Assembly (NCBI GenBank): GCA_903844895.1
Contig: CAIMVM010000317.1
Span: forward strand, 1-48,271
Origin: an uncultured Pseudomonadota bacterium
GTDB taxonomy: Bacteria; Bdellovibrionota_B; Oligoflexia; Oligoflexales; CAIMVM01
DNA length: 48,271 nucleotides
Direction of reading: 5' to 3'
Shown here: positions 25,248 to 34,110 of the stretch, piece after piece
Position numbering within the stretch: the stretch's first letter is position 1
How the letters are laid out: every line of letters starts with the position of its first letter
Notes under the pieces: generated by a model
Seen by the model: the letters and a program-made list of their open reading frames with translations, nothing else
The model's database searches: none
Told to the model about the DNA's origin: nothing
Made by a program: the position numbers and the translations under genes

Positions 25248-26096
25248 TAGATAGAGATCCACATCTTTTGCTGCAGTAATAGAGCTAAAATTAACTGTTT
25301 TAACATAGGTTCCAAATTCATCCTTAGAAAGCGCAGTTTCTAAAATGGATCCTAACGCACTTAAATCAAAAGTGTGTGTTACGATGCCCACAAGTTTATC
25401 AATTTCTAGACCAGAAGATCCTGTTTTCATCGAGAAAAGTGGGCCACCAGAGTTCCCGCGCCAGGCGATGCAGTTGGTATCATAAAAGGTTCCCAAATAA
25501 CCTGGATCTTGGGGAAGCGGCAATATTTCTCCCTCCCGTTTCAGGCGTATGCAGGGTTTTGTTACTAATTTAAGAATTTTGCCAGAGCCTGTCACAGGAT
25601 AACCGACCAGGGTGAGGTGGTCCCCTTCTTTGGGGATTTTCTCCTGTTCTAACGGAATATTTTGCAGATCCCCACGAACCGACGAATCTTCTTCTTTGTA
25701 AACGAGCCATGCAAAATCGTTAACACCAGTATCAAAAGTTAAGGACGTGATTTTGGTTATGGTAAGGGCTGGTTGAGAAGAAAACGCATCTATTTCTACT
25801 TTTATGTTTTCTATGCTTTTCTCAAGTCCGTTATCAAAACAATGCCTTGCTGTAAGGACTACCCCATGTTTGAGGATGGTTCCGGTGCAACGAAGGGCTC
25901 CCTTATAGGTTATAGCGACTACTTCAGGGCTACTACTTAAAAGAGCTCTTTTGGGGGTGCTTCCTGCTGGTGGGGGGTGCGAGGAAGCTGCTTTCCCTTC
26001 TTTTTTACCGCAAGCTGACACGAAGCAAGCTGACACTAGGATTCCTGATAAGAGCCTTAAAGAAAGTAACCTAAAAAGAGCCTTTCTACCTATCAA
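25242..26096 (-). CDS. trypsin-like serine protease, lipoprotein
   Basis: A 284-residue exported protease. I propose TTG 26096 as the start. It overlaps the TGA of the exonuclease gene as TTGA, sits 7 nt after GAGG, and yields a compact lipoprotein signal (MIGRKALFRLLSLRLLSG...VSAC, lipid Cys29). The ATG at 26123 lies deeper in the exonuclease gene and would add nine charged residues. The chymotrypsin-fold triad is complete: His85 in 'VLTARHCFD', Asp127 in 'GVNDFAWLVY', and Ser216 in 'WRGNSGGPLF'. A Cys pair flanks the catalytic Ser region. Lipid anchoring would hold it at the periplasmic or surface face of a membrane. Last gene of the galE operon. Confidence 0.9.
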   Translation of the reverse strand: MIGRKALFRLLSLRLLSGILVSACFVSACGKKEGKAASSHPPPAGSTPKRALLSSSPEVVAITYKGALRCTGTILKHGVVLTARHCFDNGLEKSIENIKVEIDAFSSQPALTITKITSLTFDTGVNDFAWLVYKEEDSSVRGDLQNIPLEQEKIPKEGDHLTLVGYPVTGSGKILKLVTKPCIRLKREGEILPLPQDPGYLGTFYDTNCIAWRGNSGGPLFSMKTGSSGLEIDKLVGIVTHTFDLSALGSILETALSKDEFGTYVKTVNFSSITAAKDVDLYLK

Positions 26097-26848
26097 CTCA
26101 TCACCTCGAGAGTGATCGGACAATGGTCAGAACCTAGCACTCTTTCTAAAATATCGGCTTTGGCTATTTTCGTCGATAGAGACGCCGACGTAAAAAAATA
26201 GTCGATTCGCCAACCTATGTTTCTCTCACGGATTCCCGGTCGATAGCTCCACCAGGTATAGCGATTTTCCGCTTGGGGATTGAACGCTCTAAAAGAGTCC
26301 ACAAAACCATTGGAAACAAGATTGTTTAGTCCTTTTCGCTCTTCTAAGGTGAACCCGGCATTCTTGGTGTTTGTTTTTGGATTAGCTAAATCCTTCTCCG
26401 TGTGCGCTGTATTAAGATCGCCACAAAAAATTACGGGTGCCTCTTTTTCCAGGTCTTTAAGAAAGGATAGAAATCGCGGATCCCATTCCAACTCTCGAAA
26501 GGATAGCCTGGCTAAATCTCGCCCCGAATTCGGAGTGTAGACATTTACCAACCAAAAATCATGAAACCTTGCTGCAATGACCCGCCCTTCCTCATCTGTA
26601 AAATCGATCCCAAATTTGACGTCTAAAGGTTTTTCTTTAGAAGCAAGAAGAGTCCCTGAATAGCCTTTTTTCGCGGCTGAATTCCAAACAACATGATAGC
26701 CTTCAAACACTTCTTCCCCGACCTGATTTTGCATGGCTTTAATCTCCTGCAGGCAGATAAAGTCGGGGTTCTCAGCGCGAATAAAGTCAACGAATCCTTT
26801 TTGACACACTGAACGAAGGCCATTAACGTTCCAAGACACAAACTTCAT
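26093..26848 (-). CDS. xth: exodeoxyribonuclease III / AP endonuclease
   Basis: A 251-residue EEP-fold DNA repair nuclease that cuts at abasic sites and removes 3' blocks. Motifs in order: 'MKFVSWNVNGLRSV' at the N-terminus; 'CLQEIKAMQ' with the metal-binding Glu35; 'YSGTLLASK'; 'NVYTPNSGRDL'; 'CGDLNTAHTEKDL' with the catalytic Asp and Asn; and 'GSDHCPITLEV' with the catalytic Asp-His. Length is typical for ExoA/XthA. Its ATG overlaps the galE TGA (ATGA), and its own TGA overlaps the next start (TTGA). The three genes are therefore translationally chained, although their functions look unrelated. Confidence 0.95.
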   Translation of the reverse strand: MKFVSWNVNGLRSVCQKGFVDFIRAENPDFICLQEIKAMQNQVGEEVFEGYHVVWNSAAKKGYSGTLLASKEKPLDVKFGIDFTDEEGRVIAARFHDFWLVNVYTPNSGRDLARLSFRELEWDPRFLSFLKDLEKEAPVIFCGDLNTAHTEKDLANPKTNTKNAGFTLEERKGLNNLVSNGFVDSFRAFNPQAENRYTWWSYRPGIRERNIGWRIDYFFTSASLSTKIAKADILERVLGSDHCPITLEVMS

Positions 26849-27855
26849 TCATATCCCCTTTGATTTTGCGCTTGCCAGCGCCAAGAGTCCTGGCACATCC
26901 GTTCTAAGTTAAAGTGAGCACGCCAATTCAGTATTTTTAAGGCCTTAGTCGAATCCGCAAAACACTCCGCAATATCCCCCTGTCTGCGAGGTCCTATACG
27001 ATACGGCACTTTTCTACCTGAGGCTTTTTCAAACGCAGAAATCAATTCCAGAACCGAAACACCGGACCCCGTCCCTAAATTTACGGTAACTTCTCCGCGG
27101 TTTCGTTCCATATACCTGAGAGCTTCAATATGGCCTTTTGCCAAATCAACGACGTGAATGTAATCACGAACCCCAGTGCCGTCTATTGTGGGCCAATCGT
27201 CACCAAAAACAACTAACTCCGGCAAACTCCCAGCTGCTACTTTGGCGATATACGGAAGTAAATTGTTAGGTATACCTTTTGGGTCTTCACCTATAAGTCC
27301 TGACTCATGGGCACCAATCGGGTTAAAGTAGCGAAGATTTACCCAAGCCCAAGGACTGTCATTGGCGCACAAATCTCTGCCTAGTTCCTCTATAATTGAT
27401 TTTGTCTTACCATAGGGATTAATGGCATGGACTTCAAAATCCTCGCTAATGGGCACAGACTTGGGGTTTCCATAAACCGTTGCTGAAGAGCTGAATACCA
27501 CTTGGCGAATCCCCAAGTGCTCTAAATCTTCAAGAAATGATATGGTTGACGATACATTGTTGGCATAATAGCTTAAAGGTTTTGCCACTGACTCACCAAC
27601 TGCCTTGAGTGCTGCGAAATGTATAACTCCTGTAATCTTTTCTTTACTTAAAATCTGACGCATTTTAGTGCTGTCAGAAATATCCATGTGATAAAAAGGA
27701 ATCTCGCTATTTGTAATTGTATGTAACCGAGAAAGGCACCCTCTATTGCTATTGACCAAAGAGTCAACAATAACTGGTTTGTAGCCAGCGGCCACTAATT
27801 CGACGACGGTATGAGAGCCAATATAGCCTAACCCGCCCGTAACCAGTACATTCAT
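26845..27855 (-). CDS. galE: UDP-glucose 4-epimerase
   Basis: A 336-residue short-chain dehydrogenase/reductase-fold epimerase that interconverts UDP-glucose and UDP-galactose, supplying galactose for surface polysaccharides. The NAD-binding 'VTGGLGYIGSH' opens the protein. Ser124 in 'FSSSATVYG' and Tyr148-x3-Lys152 in 'NPYGKTK' form the catalytic set. 'VNLGTGSGVSVLELI' and 'RRQGDIAECFAD' match the GalE C-terminal domain. AAAAAAGGAG precedes the ATG. First gene of a three-gene operon. Confidence 0.96.
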   Translation of the reverse strand: MNVLVTGGLGYIGSHTVVELVAAGYKPVIVDSLVNSNRGCLSRLHTITNSEIPFYHMDISDSTKMRQILSKEKITGVIHFAALKAVGESVAKPLSYYANNVSSTISFLEDLEHLGIRQVVFSSSATVYGNPKSVPISEDFEVHAINPYGKTKSIIEELGRDLCANDSPWAWVNLRYFNPIGAHESGLIGEDPKGIPNNLLPYIAKVAAGSLPELVVFGDDWPTIDGTGVRDYIHVVDLAKGHIEALRYMERNRGEVTVNLGTGSGVSVLELISAFEKASGRKVPYRIGPRRQGDIAECFADSTKALKILNWRAHFNLERMCQDSWRWQAQNQRGYE

Positions 27856-27951
27856 TTTATGCTCCTTTTTTAGCCTAAGCTCATAGTAAACATTTTTTCA
27901 GTCTTTGTGTCACCTCGAATTTAATTTCAGATTAGGTTCCTTATTTTCCAC

Positions 27952-28134
27952 TTAAAGGCGGTCTAGATAGACCTGCTTGCAACTAAAGCACCACCCTTGT
28001 TCTTGGCGGGTGAGGAAAAAAGACTCCAATATGCGCTGAACTGCTAGCTGGGGGGAGCTTGCTTCACCAAACGCTGGAAAAACGCCCACTTGAGGTAAGG
28101 CGCAACGGCTCGTAATTAATGTGGAAAATGACAT
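27952..28134 (-). CDS. possible small protein upstream of galE
   Basis: A 60-codon frame from ATG 28134, ending with a 'CFSCKQVYLDRL' tail. It has no ribosome site before the ATG, and the ATG lies inside the inverted repeat at 28114-28139. Composition is plausible, but I know no family. It may be chance within a regulatory region. Confidence 0.2.
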   Translation of the reverse strand: MSFSTLITSRCALPQVGVFPAFGEASSPQLAVQRILESFFLTRQEQGWCFSCKQVYLDRL

Positions 28135-28139
28135 TAATT
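28114..28139. promoter_or_regulatory. 9-bp inverted repeat, operator-like
   Basis: AATTAATGT (28114-28122) and ACATTAATT (28131-28139) are perfect inverted copies 8 bases apart, 60-85 bases before the receiver-TPR gene. Arm length and spacing fit a dimeric regulator site. The stem is too AT-rich, and has no T-run, for a terminator. Confidence 0.45.
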
Positions 28140-28199
28140 TAGATTAGTAATCTTTCCAAACTCATCATCTGTAGATTTACGTCGATAGGTACTCCTGAA

Positions 28200-29423
28200 A
28201 TGTTAGTGGGAATATCTATGTCTACTGATTCCACATTGCCAAGAAAAATTCTCGTTATCGATGATGACGTGAGCGTGACAAATCAAATTGAGAAACTGGT
28301 TAAAAACCATGGGATTGCAGTGGAAAAGGCCAGTAATTTTGAATCTGCTATATATAAATTCAATCAAATTCGATTTGACGTGGTACTGGTGGAGCTGGAG
28401 TTTGAGGAACTGCCAGGAACTATTATGGTGCAAAAGTTTAGATCTAGTCTTTTTGACGGTAAAAAAGAAGTTCCTATTGTCATGCTAACCGGGATTCAGC
28501 GGTCCGCAAACGAAGAATCCCTCATGACAGAACTTGGAGATGTCCTAGTTATAACAAAACCAGTAAGTTTGGGCGGGCTTTTAGGGGTTTTATCCAAAGC
28601 CATGCAGAACAGTCAAAGTCGTGCAAGTTTTAATGAGATCCGCTATAAGATAGTTGACCCTTTGTTGAATCAAGGCAAGGTCGATAAAGTCTACCAAGTT
28701 TGCAAAGATAAGCTGATGCCTCTTGGAATACACGGAAAGCACGAAGCAGCGATGATTTTTGCCAAAATAGGAAAAATTGAAGAGTCTCTTCAACTCCTTG
28801 ACGAACTCCACAAACAAGAGCCCAATAATATGAAGTACCTCAACGATATGGCTCGACTTTCTGTACAATCAGGTGACCTGGCAAAGGCTAGGGTTTTGTA
28901 TGAAAAAGCGGATGCCATTGCTCCTTCCAATCTCCATCGAATCACAGAAATGGCTGGACTCTACTTGGCTATGAAAGAACCCATTAAGAGCATTGAAAAG
29001 TATTCTGAACTGATAGCATTTTCTCCTGAAAACAAGGAATTGAAGTTTGATGTCTATCAGAAGCTATTTGATGGTGGATTTGAAGAGCATGCCAGGGATT
29101 TTTCAAAACAGACCTCGACCCCTGCCGAGCTAATTAAGCATTTCAACAATAAAGGCGTAATGCTATCTAAAACTCTCGATTTTGATTCTGCTATCAGTGA
29201 ATATTCGCGGGCACGCGGTCTGATTCCGGGAGATAAAGATCTCTATCGCATTCTTTACAATATGGCCATTGCCCACATCAATAAGAAAACTAGAAATGAT
29301 ATTTTAAAGGCCCATGAACTTTTACTCGAAGTTAAGAAAATGAAACCAACCTTCGAAAAGGCCAGCGAAAAACTGGAACTGACGAACAAACTTTTAAGTC
29401 TCGGCCAAAAATCTGCAGGCTAG
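28200..29423 (+). CDS. receiver-like domain fused to TPR repeats, phospho-Asp replaced by Glu
   Basis: A 407-residue cytoplasmic protein. Residues 16-135 form a CheY-like receiver: acidic pocket 'VIDDD' (21-23), Thr in 'VMLTGIQ' and Lys in 'VITKPVS'. The phosphoacceptor position, in 'FDVVLVELEFEELPG', is Glu65 rather than Asp. The spacing from the acidic pocket (44 residues) fits this assignment. Residues 150-400 are TPR-like helix pairs ('AAMIFAKIGKIEESLQLL', 'LNDMARLSVQSGDLAKAR', 'KGVMLSKTLDFDSAISEY'). There is no DNA-binding output. Glu can mimic phospho-Asp, so the domain may be locked in one state and act by protein contacts. ATG 28218 (MSTDS) with GTGGGA upstream is an equally good start. 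Confidence 0.85.
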   Translation: MLVGISMSTDSTLPRKILVIDDDVSVTNQIEKLVKNHGIAVEKASNFESAIYKFNQIRFDVVLVELEFEELPGTIMVQKFRSSLFDGKKEVPIVMLTGIQRSANEESLMTELGDVLVITKPVSLGGLLGVLSKAMQNSQSRASFNEIRYKIVDPLLNQGKVDKVYQVCKDKLMPLGIHGKHEAAMIFAKIGKIEESLQLLDELHKQEPNNMKYLNDMARLSVQSGDLAKARVLYEKADAIAPSNLHRITEMAGLYLAMKEPIKSIEKYSELIAFSPENKELKFDVYQKLFDGGFEEHARDFSKQTSTPAELIKHFNNKGVMLSKTLDFDSAISEYSRARGLIPGDKDLYRILYNMAIAHINKKTRNDILKAHELLLEVKKMKPTFEKASEKLELTNKLLSLGQKSAG

Positions 29424-29676
29424 CTTTTTCCCGATTTTCATTCGTATCCTTGCGAGGATGTCTATTTAGGGTCTTTTTTAAATCAGATCCCCCAAGTTGG
29501 GAATCCCCAAAATCCTTAGAAGACCTTAGAATCGTCTAAACTATTGACAACTTGCTGGGACAGGAACAAAAAAAAGCACGCACGGCGTCTTGTAACTCAC
29601 TAATATTGCAGCCTAAAAATATAGATTTCCACGGCCCCGTTTATGCATGGCTCGTTACGTCTGTTTGGGAGGACTT

Positions 29677-30153
29677 ATGAAACTCAGAATCTTAAGTATC
29701 ATTGTGTTATCTTTTGTGGTGGAGTCTTGCACTTCAACTAGGCGCTTAAAAGCAGATGCTGACAAAGATAAGGACTTGCAGGCCCATACCTGCAACGCAG
29801 AAGCAAAAGAACGATGGAACGGTAAAAAATGTCACACCGTGGATGACAACGAGGTGATTACCGAAGATGATTGCGCAAAACTAGGTCAAGTTTGGGATTC
29901 TGGCACATGTAGATTAGGTGCTGATGCTAAAGAGGAGCCCAAAATTGCCGCTCCTTGCAATATGAGCGATCTCAAAATTTGTCTTCAGTACAATAAGTCA
30001 AAGTCCCTTTGCTACCCCAAAGTAGGTTGTGACCTTAAGAAAGATGTACCCGTGTACCATTGCAATGAGCAGATACTGGACCGTTGCATCAATGAATTCA
30101 ATGGTGGCGTTGATGCTTGCCACATAAAATATGACTGCAGCCCTTCCCGTTAG
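29677..30153 (+). CDS. Cys-rich lipoprotein with two copies of a Cys module
   Basis: 158 residues from ATG 29677, chosen because GGGAGG lies just upstream and the signal MKLRILSIIVLSFVVESC follows; an ATG at 29647 would add ten residues. The lipobox is V-E-S-C with lipid Cys18. The middle part has W-x(4-5)-C units ('ERWNGKKC', 'QVWDSGTC'). The C-terminal half holds two copies of C-x7-C-[IL]-x(9,10)-C-x2-K-x2-C: residues 94-118 and 129-154, the second using the longer gap. The same module ends the CHAP-like lipoprotein at 44202-44846. The function is unknown and a disulphide mini-domain is likely. It lies 29 bases before the GH1 gene and is probably co-transcribed with it. Confidence 0.8.
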   Translation: MKLRILSIIVLSFVVESCTSTRRLKADADKDKDLQAHTCNAEAKERWNGKKCHTVDDNEVITEDDCAKLGQVWDSGTCRLGADAKEEPKIAAPCNMSDLKICLQYNKSKSLCYPKVGCDLKKDVPVYHCNEQILDRCINEFNGGVDACHIKYDCSPSR

Positions 30154-30182
30154 ATTTCGGAGTTCTTCTAGCAGAGAGACCC

Positions 30183-31679
30183 ATGTATAAAAAATTCTTT
30201 TTTACAGCAGGCGTGTGGATCAGTCTTGGTTTTCTAAAAGATACCAGACCTAGCTCAGCTATTTCAAACGAAACCTACACATTTCCAAAATCCTTCTATT
30301 TTGGCCTAGCCAATGCACCAGCCCATGTAGAAGACCAATTAAATGACTCATGGCTTAAATTTGCAGAAGAAGGACACGTTGCGAGTTTTAAGAATCAAAA
30401 TCAACCTGAGTATAGAAACGGCTTTTGGAGCCACCCAAATCAGGAACTTGACATCGCAAAAGAATCCGGAGCAACCGTTTTCCGCATGGGGGTTGACTGG
30501 GGCAGACTTGTGCCAAGCGAACAGAGAAATTCCTATCATTTAGAAAAAGATGTTGTCAAACACTACAGATGGATCATCTCTTTAGCAAGAGAGCGCGGTT
30601 TAAAGGTTATGCTCACGCTCTTTCATCACTCCGTTCCTCTTTGGTTGCAGGAACAAGGCGGATGGAAAAATGAAAAAACTCGCCTCGAGTTCCTTAAATT
30701 TGCTGAAGCTTGTGCTGCATCTTTCAAAGATTTAGTCGATGATTGGATACCCTTTAATGAACCTTCCGTCTTTGTGGGGTTGACCTATGTTGGTGGAATT
30801 TTTCCACCTGGCAAAGATTACAATCCATTTGGGGTGTTATCTCTGGGCCCCATCAAAGGAGTTTTCGATTCCACTCAAGCGAGAATGGTTGCGGCTCATC
30901 GCGAAGTCTATGATGCCATTCATAGAATCGATAAGATAGGTGAGCCTACTCGCGTTGGACTAGCACATAATCTAGCTCTCTATACTCCCACTTCCAGTAT
31001 CGATCGCTTTGTGGCATCTACAATGACTCAAAAAATGAATTGGGAGTTTCCGAAACTTGTTTTTGATAAGTTGGATTTCCTAGGTATCAACTATTATGGC
31101 GAAGAGCATGTCTCAGGCGCTTCCGTTTCCCTTAACCAACGGTTCGAATATTCAGATTCTGGTCGTAGCATAAATCCAAAAGGAATGTACACGCTTAGTA
31201 AAGATCTATGGACACGGATTTCTTTACTTAGATTTCGTAATGGAATCAAGAAGCCTCTTTCCGTCGTGTTTACCGAAAATGGAATCTCAGATGCTAGTGA
31301 TAAGCTTAGACCAGCCTATATAACTGAGCATTTATGGGCGGTTTCGAGATTGCTCCAAGACAATGTGCCTGTTGAAGGTTATATATTTTGGACTACGGCT
31401 GACAACTGGGAGTGGGCTGATGGATACTGCCCAAGATTTGGGCTCTACAGAATCGAACGACTCGCAAACCAGTTGGTTTGGACGCCTCGATACTCTTACT
31501 TTCTCTTCCAAAAAATTGTATCTGAAAGAATGCTTACCAGAAACCTTCGCGATGAAGCTTGGCAAAAAGTTGAGCCTGGAAGCCAAAGATTTTTTTGTCG
31601 CGGCGCAAACGGTCGCCAAAGTCTTGACGTGCCAGTGACGCGACCCATCAGTTTCTTTGATTGGCGTTATTTTGAATAG
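30183..31679 (+). CDS. exported glycoside hydrolase family 1 (beta-glucosidase-like)
   Basis: A 498-residue GH1 (beta/alpha)8 enzyme that hydrolyses beta-linked glucosides or galactosides. The acid/base is Glu193 in 'WIPFNEPSVF'. The nucleophile is Glu365 in 'VVFTENGISD'. The substrate-site segments 'TLFHHSVPLWLQEQGGW' and 'YIFWTTADNWEWADGY' also match. An N-terminal signal-like stretch (MYKKFFFTAGVWISLGFL) suggests export, which is less common for GH1, where many enzymes are cytoplasmic. The usual sugar-binding Gln near the N-terminus seems replaced ('LANAPAHVEDQ'). It follows the Cys-rich lipoprotein by 29 bases. Confidence 0.92.
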   Translation: MYKKFFFTAGVWISLGFLKDTRPSSAISNETYTFPKSFYFGLANAPAHVEDQLNDSWLKFAEEGHVASFKNQNQPEYRNGFWSHPNQELDIAKESGATVFRMGVDWGRLVPSEQRNSYHLEKDVVKHYRWIISLARERGLKVMLTLFHHSVPLWLQEQGGWKNEKTRLEFLKFAEACAASFKDLVDDWIPFNEPSVFVGLTYVGGIFPPGKDYNPFGVLSLGPIKGVFDSTQARMVAAHREVYDAIHRIDKIGEPTRVGLAHNLALYTPTSSIDRFVASTMTQKMNWEFPKLVFDKLDFLGINYYGEEHVSGASVSLNQRFEYSDSGRSINPKGMYTLSKDLWTRISLLRFRNGIKKPLSVVFTENGISDASDKLRPAYITEHLWAVSRLLQDNVPVEGYIFWTTADNWEWADGYCPRFGLYRIERLANQLVWTPRYSYFLFQKIVSERMLTRNLRDEAWQKVEPGSQRFFCRGANGRQSLDVPVTRPISFFDWRYFE

Positions 31680-31795
31680 GCCTAACTATCAGACTTAAAT
31701 CAGAGGCTTAACCTGATCCCACTTAGCCTCCTCGAGGTTCCATTCTTGAGATCTGCTTCAATCCGACGATAAGTATCTAAGATACTGAGGTTTTT

Positions 31796-33961
31796 GTGGC
31801 AAAAGAAGATCTCCCCCCGGAGCCAAGTTATAGCTCAACCGCACCTGTAGAGGCGACAGTTAGCTCACATGAACAGGCTTACAATCACCATCGCATCATG
31901 TCTTTGAATCAAAAAAATCAGCGTCTTGCCCTGGTTTTCACTATTCTTAGTGCGATTTTTGGCCTCCTTTTAACAAGGTCTGAGTTAGGCCTACTTTTGT
32001 TAGATCGAGTGAGTTCTCCCATCGAGTATCAAGTCAGGCATTGGTTAGGTCGTGATGTTAAAATGAGTCCTAAACTAAAAATGATTCTCTATGATGACAA
32101 GGTTGCGGCGCGTCTAAATAAGCCATCCTTAAGCTTGCTCGAGTGGGCCAGAGTACTAGAGTATATTAGCCTTCATGAACCAGGAAGAATTTATATTGAC
32201 CAAATTTTTGGTATTGGTTTTGGCTCTACCCTAGATGACAAATTGGCGATAGAGAGGATTTCAAAAATCAAGACTCCAATTTCAGTGGGAGCCTTGATTT
32301 CTAAAACTCAAATCACATACCGACCAGAACTCCCAAGCCCCCCACCCCTATTTGATCAAGGAACAGACACTTCAAAAACCATGATTTCAAGGGCTTTCCT
32401 AGATCTGCCTGATCTTAAAAATCTTAAATATTACGCCTATGGACCTACATTACAAATGTTACCACTTTTTTCTGTGGGGCATATTTTTTATGAATCTGAG
32501 CGTTTTATAACGCCCCTGTTTAGAAATGGGGACTCCTCAATGTTGCCACATTTAGCGTTCATGGGTCATAGACCTAAATTTGAAGGTGACCAACTAAAAA
32601 TCAATGATTCGGTCGTACCCTTGTATCGCGGAAGAACGCCGATTAACGTAGGTAAATATCCCGAAGACTTCCTAAAAGTTACGAGATCTTTAAATGGCAT
32701 ACTTTCCCGGATAGAACAGACGCCCCCTCAAAAGTGGGAAGACTTCATAAATCGAGGCGATTTTGTGTTATTGATTCCTGAGGGTTTTACAGGGTCAGCA
32801 GATTTTAAGCCAGGTCCATTTGGATCCATGTTCGGAGGTTGGGTTATTGGTTCTGTCCTCAACTCTGTGCTAACAGGGGAATGGATCAAAGTTATGGATA
32901 TTCCCTATCTCTTGATTGCTGCTGTTGCGGCTACGGGTTTTTTATGTACATGGGCGCCCACTTGGATTGCTTGGCTAGCACTGGGTGTTCTCATGTTTCT
33001 ATTTCCAATAGGCGGATTAGCCCTATTTTCTTATGGCTCCATAATCATAATGTGGCTTCCCATTACGATAAGCGTTGGCCTAGTTGGAACTACTGTTCTT
33101 GCAGCTCGATCTCGAGTAGAAAAAGAAAAAGATGCATTTACGAAGCAAATTATTTTGGAATCAAAAATTATTGCCAAAGAAAACGCACTACTTGACCTCA
33201 ACCAAAAAATTCTTCTAAAAGAAAAAGAAGAAGCTTCCATCATTGCACGGGCCTTTCAACCCGAAAGGCCTCCAATCTGGCCGGAGTTTGAAATCTCGGC
33301 ATTTCATCGCTGTTTTGATGGGGCAAGCGGCGATTGGTATTTTTTTGAACACTCGAAGGATCATTCTTTACTCCACGTTGTCCTTTGTGACATTACTGGT
33401 CATGGAGTACAGGCAGCACTTATTGTTTCTGCTTGTAAGACTGTTTTAAATAGCTTCAAAAAGTATCGAAATGATGCTTTGGAAGACCCAACTTTTTGCC
33501 TTCAGTACTTAGATACCTTAAATGAGATCCTTTATAAACAAGGCATGGGGCAGCACACCTGCACCATGATCGGGGTGACTTTTCAGCCTTCCTCCCAGCA
33601 ACTCCAACTAGTGTCTTGTTCCCACCCTTCGGCTCTCTATCATCCAATTCAAAATCGAAATGAAAGACCTCTCCGACTTAGAACCCACTTCAATCCAGTG
33701 GGGTACTCCCCAATGCTGCAAGCGAAACTTAAAATATATCCGTGGTTCCCTGGGGATATGCTTACCATTCACTCGGATGGCATTCCTATTACCGAACATT
33801 TAAGACTCTACCGTTCTTTTATAGACACCTATCAAGGTGAATGGAGCGAAGCCGCTTCTAAGCTAGATGAACATATATGGGGAAAAATCGAATCGTCCAC
33901 TGGCAAAAAAGCAAATGATGACGTTAGCCTAGTAATCTTCCGCATGAAGCCAAACCCTTAA
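31796..33961 (+). CDS. CHASE2 sensor - PP2C (SpoIIE/RsbU-type) phosphatase
   Basis: A 721-residue membrane protein starting at GTG 31796, with GAGG 5 nt before. One helix (about 42-64) leads into a periplasmic CHASE2 domain (about 65-360; 'SPKLKMILYDDKVAARL', 'PGRIYIDQIFG'). Three helices follow (about 365-437), then a coiled-coil linker and a PP2C phosphatase domain from about 480. The phosphatase metal Asp residues are in 'FDGASGDWYFF', 'LCDITGHGVQAAL', 'DMLTIHSDGIP' and 'NDDVSLVIF'. Such proteins sense an external cue and dephosphorylate an anti-sigma-antagonist type partner. No anti-sigma kinase or antagonist gene is in the window, so the target is unknown. Confidence 0.9.
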   Translation: MAKEDLPPEPSYSSTAPVEATVSSHEQAYNHHRIMSLNQKNQRLALVFTILSAIFGLLLTRSELGLLLLDRVSSPIEYQVRHWLGRDVKMSPKLKMILYDDKVAARLNKPSLSLLEWARVLEYISLHEPGRIYIDQIFGIGFGSTLDDKLAIERISKIKTPISVGALISKTQITYRPELPSPPPLFDQGTDTSKTMISRAFLDLPDLKNLKYYAYGPTLQMLPLFSVGHIFYESERFITPLFRNGDSSMLPHLAFMGHRPKFEGDQLKINDSVVPLYRGRTPINVGKYPEDFLKVTRSLNGILSRIEQTPPQKWEDFINRGDFVLLIPEGFTGSADFKPGPFGSMFGGWVIGSVLNSVLTGEWIKVMDIPYLLIAAVAATGFLCTWAPTWIAWLALGVLMFLFPIGGLALFSYGSIIIMWLPITISVGLVGTTVLAARSRVEKEKDAFTKQIILESKIIAKENALLDLNQKILLKEKEEASIIARAFQPERPPIWPEFEISAFHRCFDGASGDWYFFEHSKDHSLLHVVLCDITGHGVQAALIVSACKTVLNSFKKYRNDALEDPTFCLQYLDTLNEILYKQGMGQHTCTMIGVTFQPSSQQLQLVSCSHPSALYHPIQNRNERPLRLRTHFNPVGYSPMLQAKLKIYPWFPGDMLTIHSDGIPITEHLRLYRSFIDTYQGEWSEAASKLDEHIWGKIESSTGKKANDDVSLVIFRMKPNP

Positions 33962-34110
33962 GACCTGGGAAAACAGCCCTAGGGAGTCATGCAAATCAGC
34001 TATAAACACCTCCTAATAAGGCAGGAGTCCCGAATGCACATTAAACCAAAAAGAGAAGTGTTGGTATTCTTCTGTGTAAAATCCAGTAATATGAAATTAG
34101 GATTTCCTAG

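Noticed and set aside
27960-27973. Palindrome GGTCTA-GA-TAGACC near galE
   Set aside because: Short arms, no promoter element beside it; could be chance.
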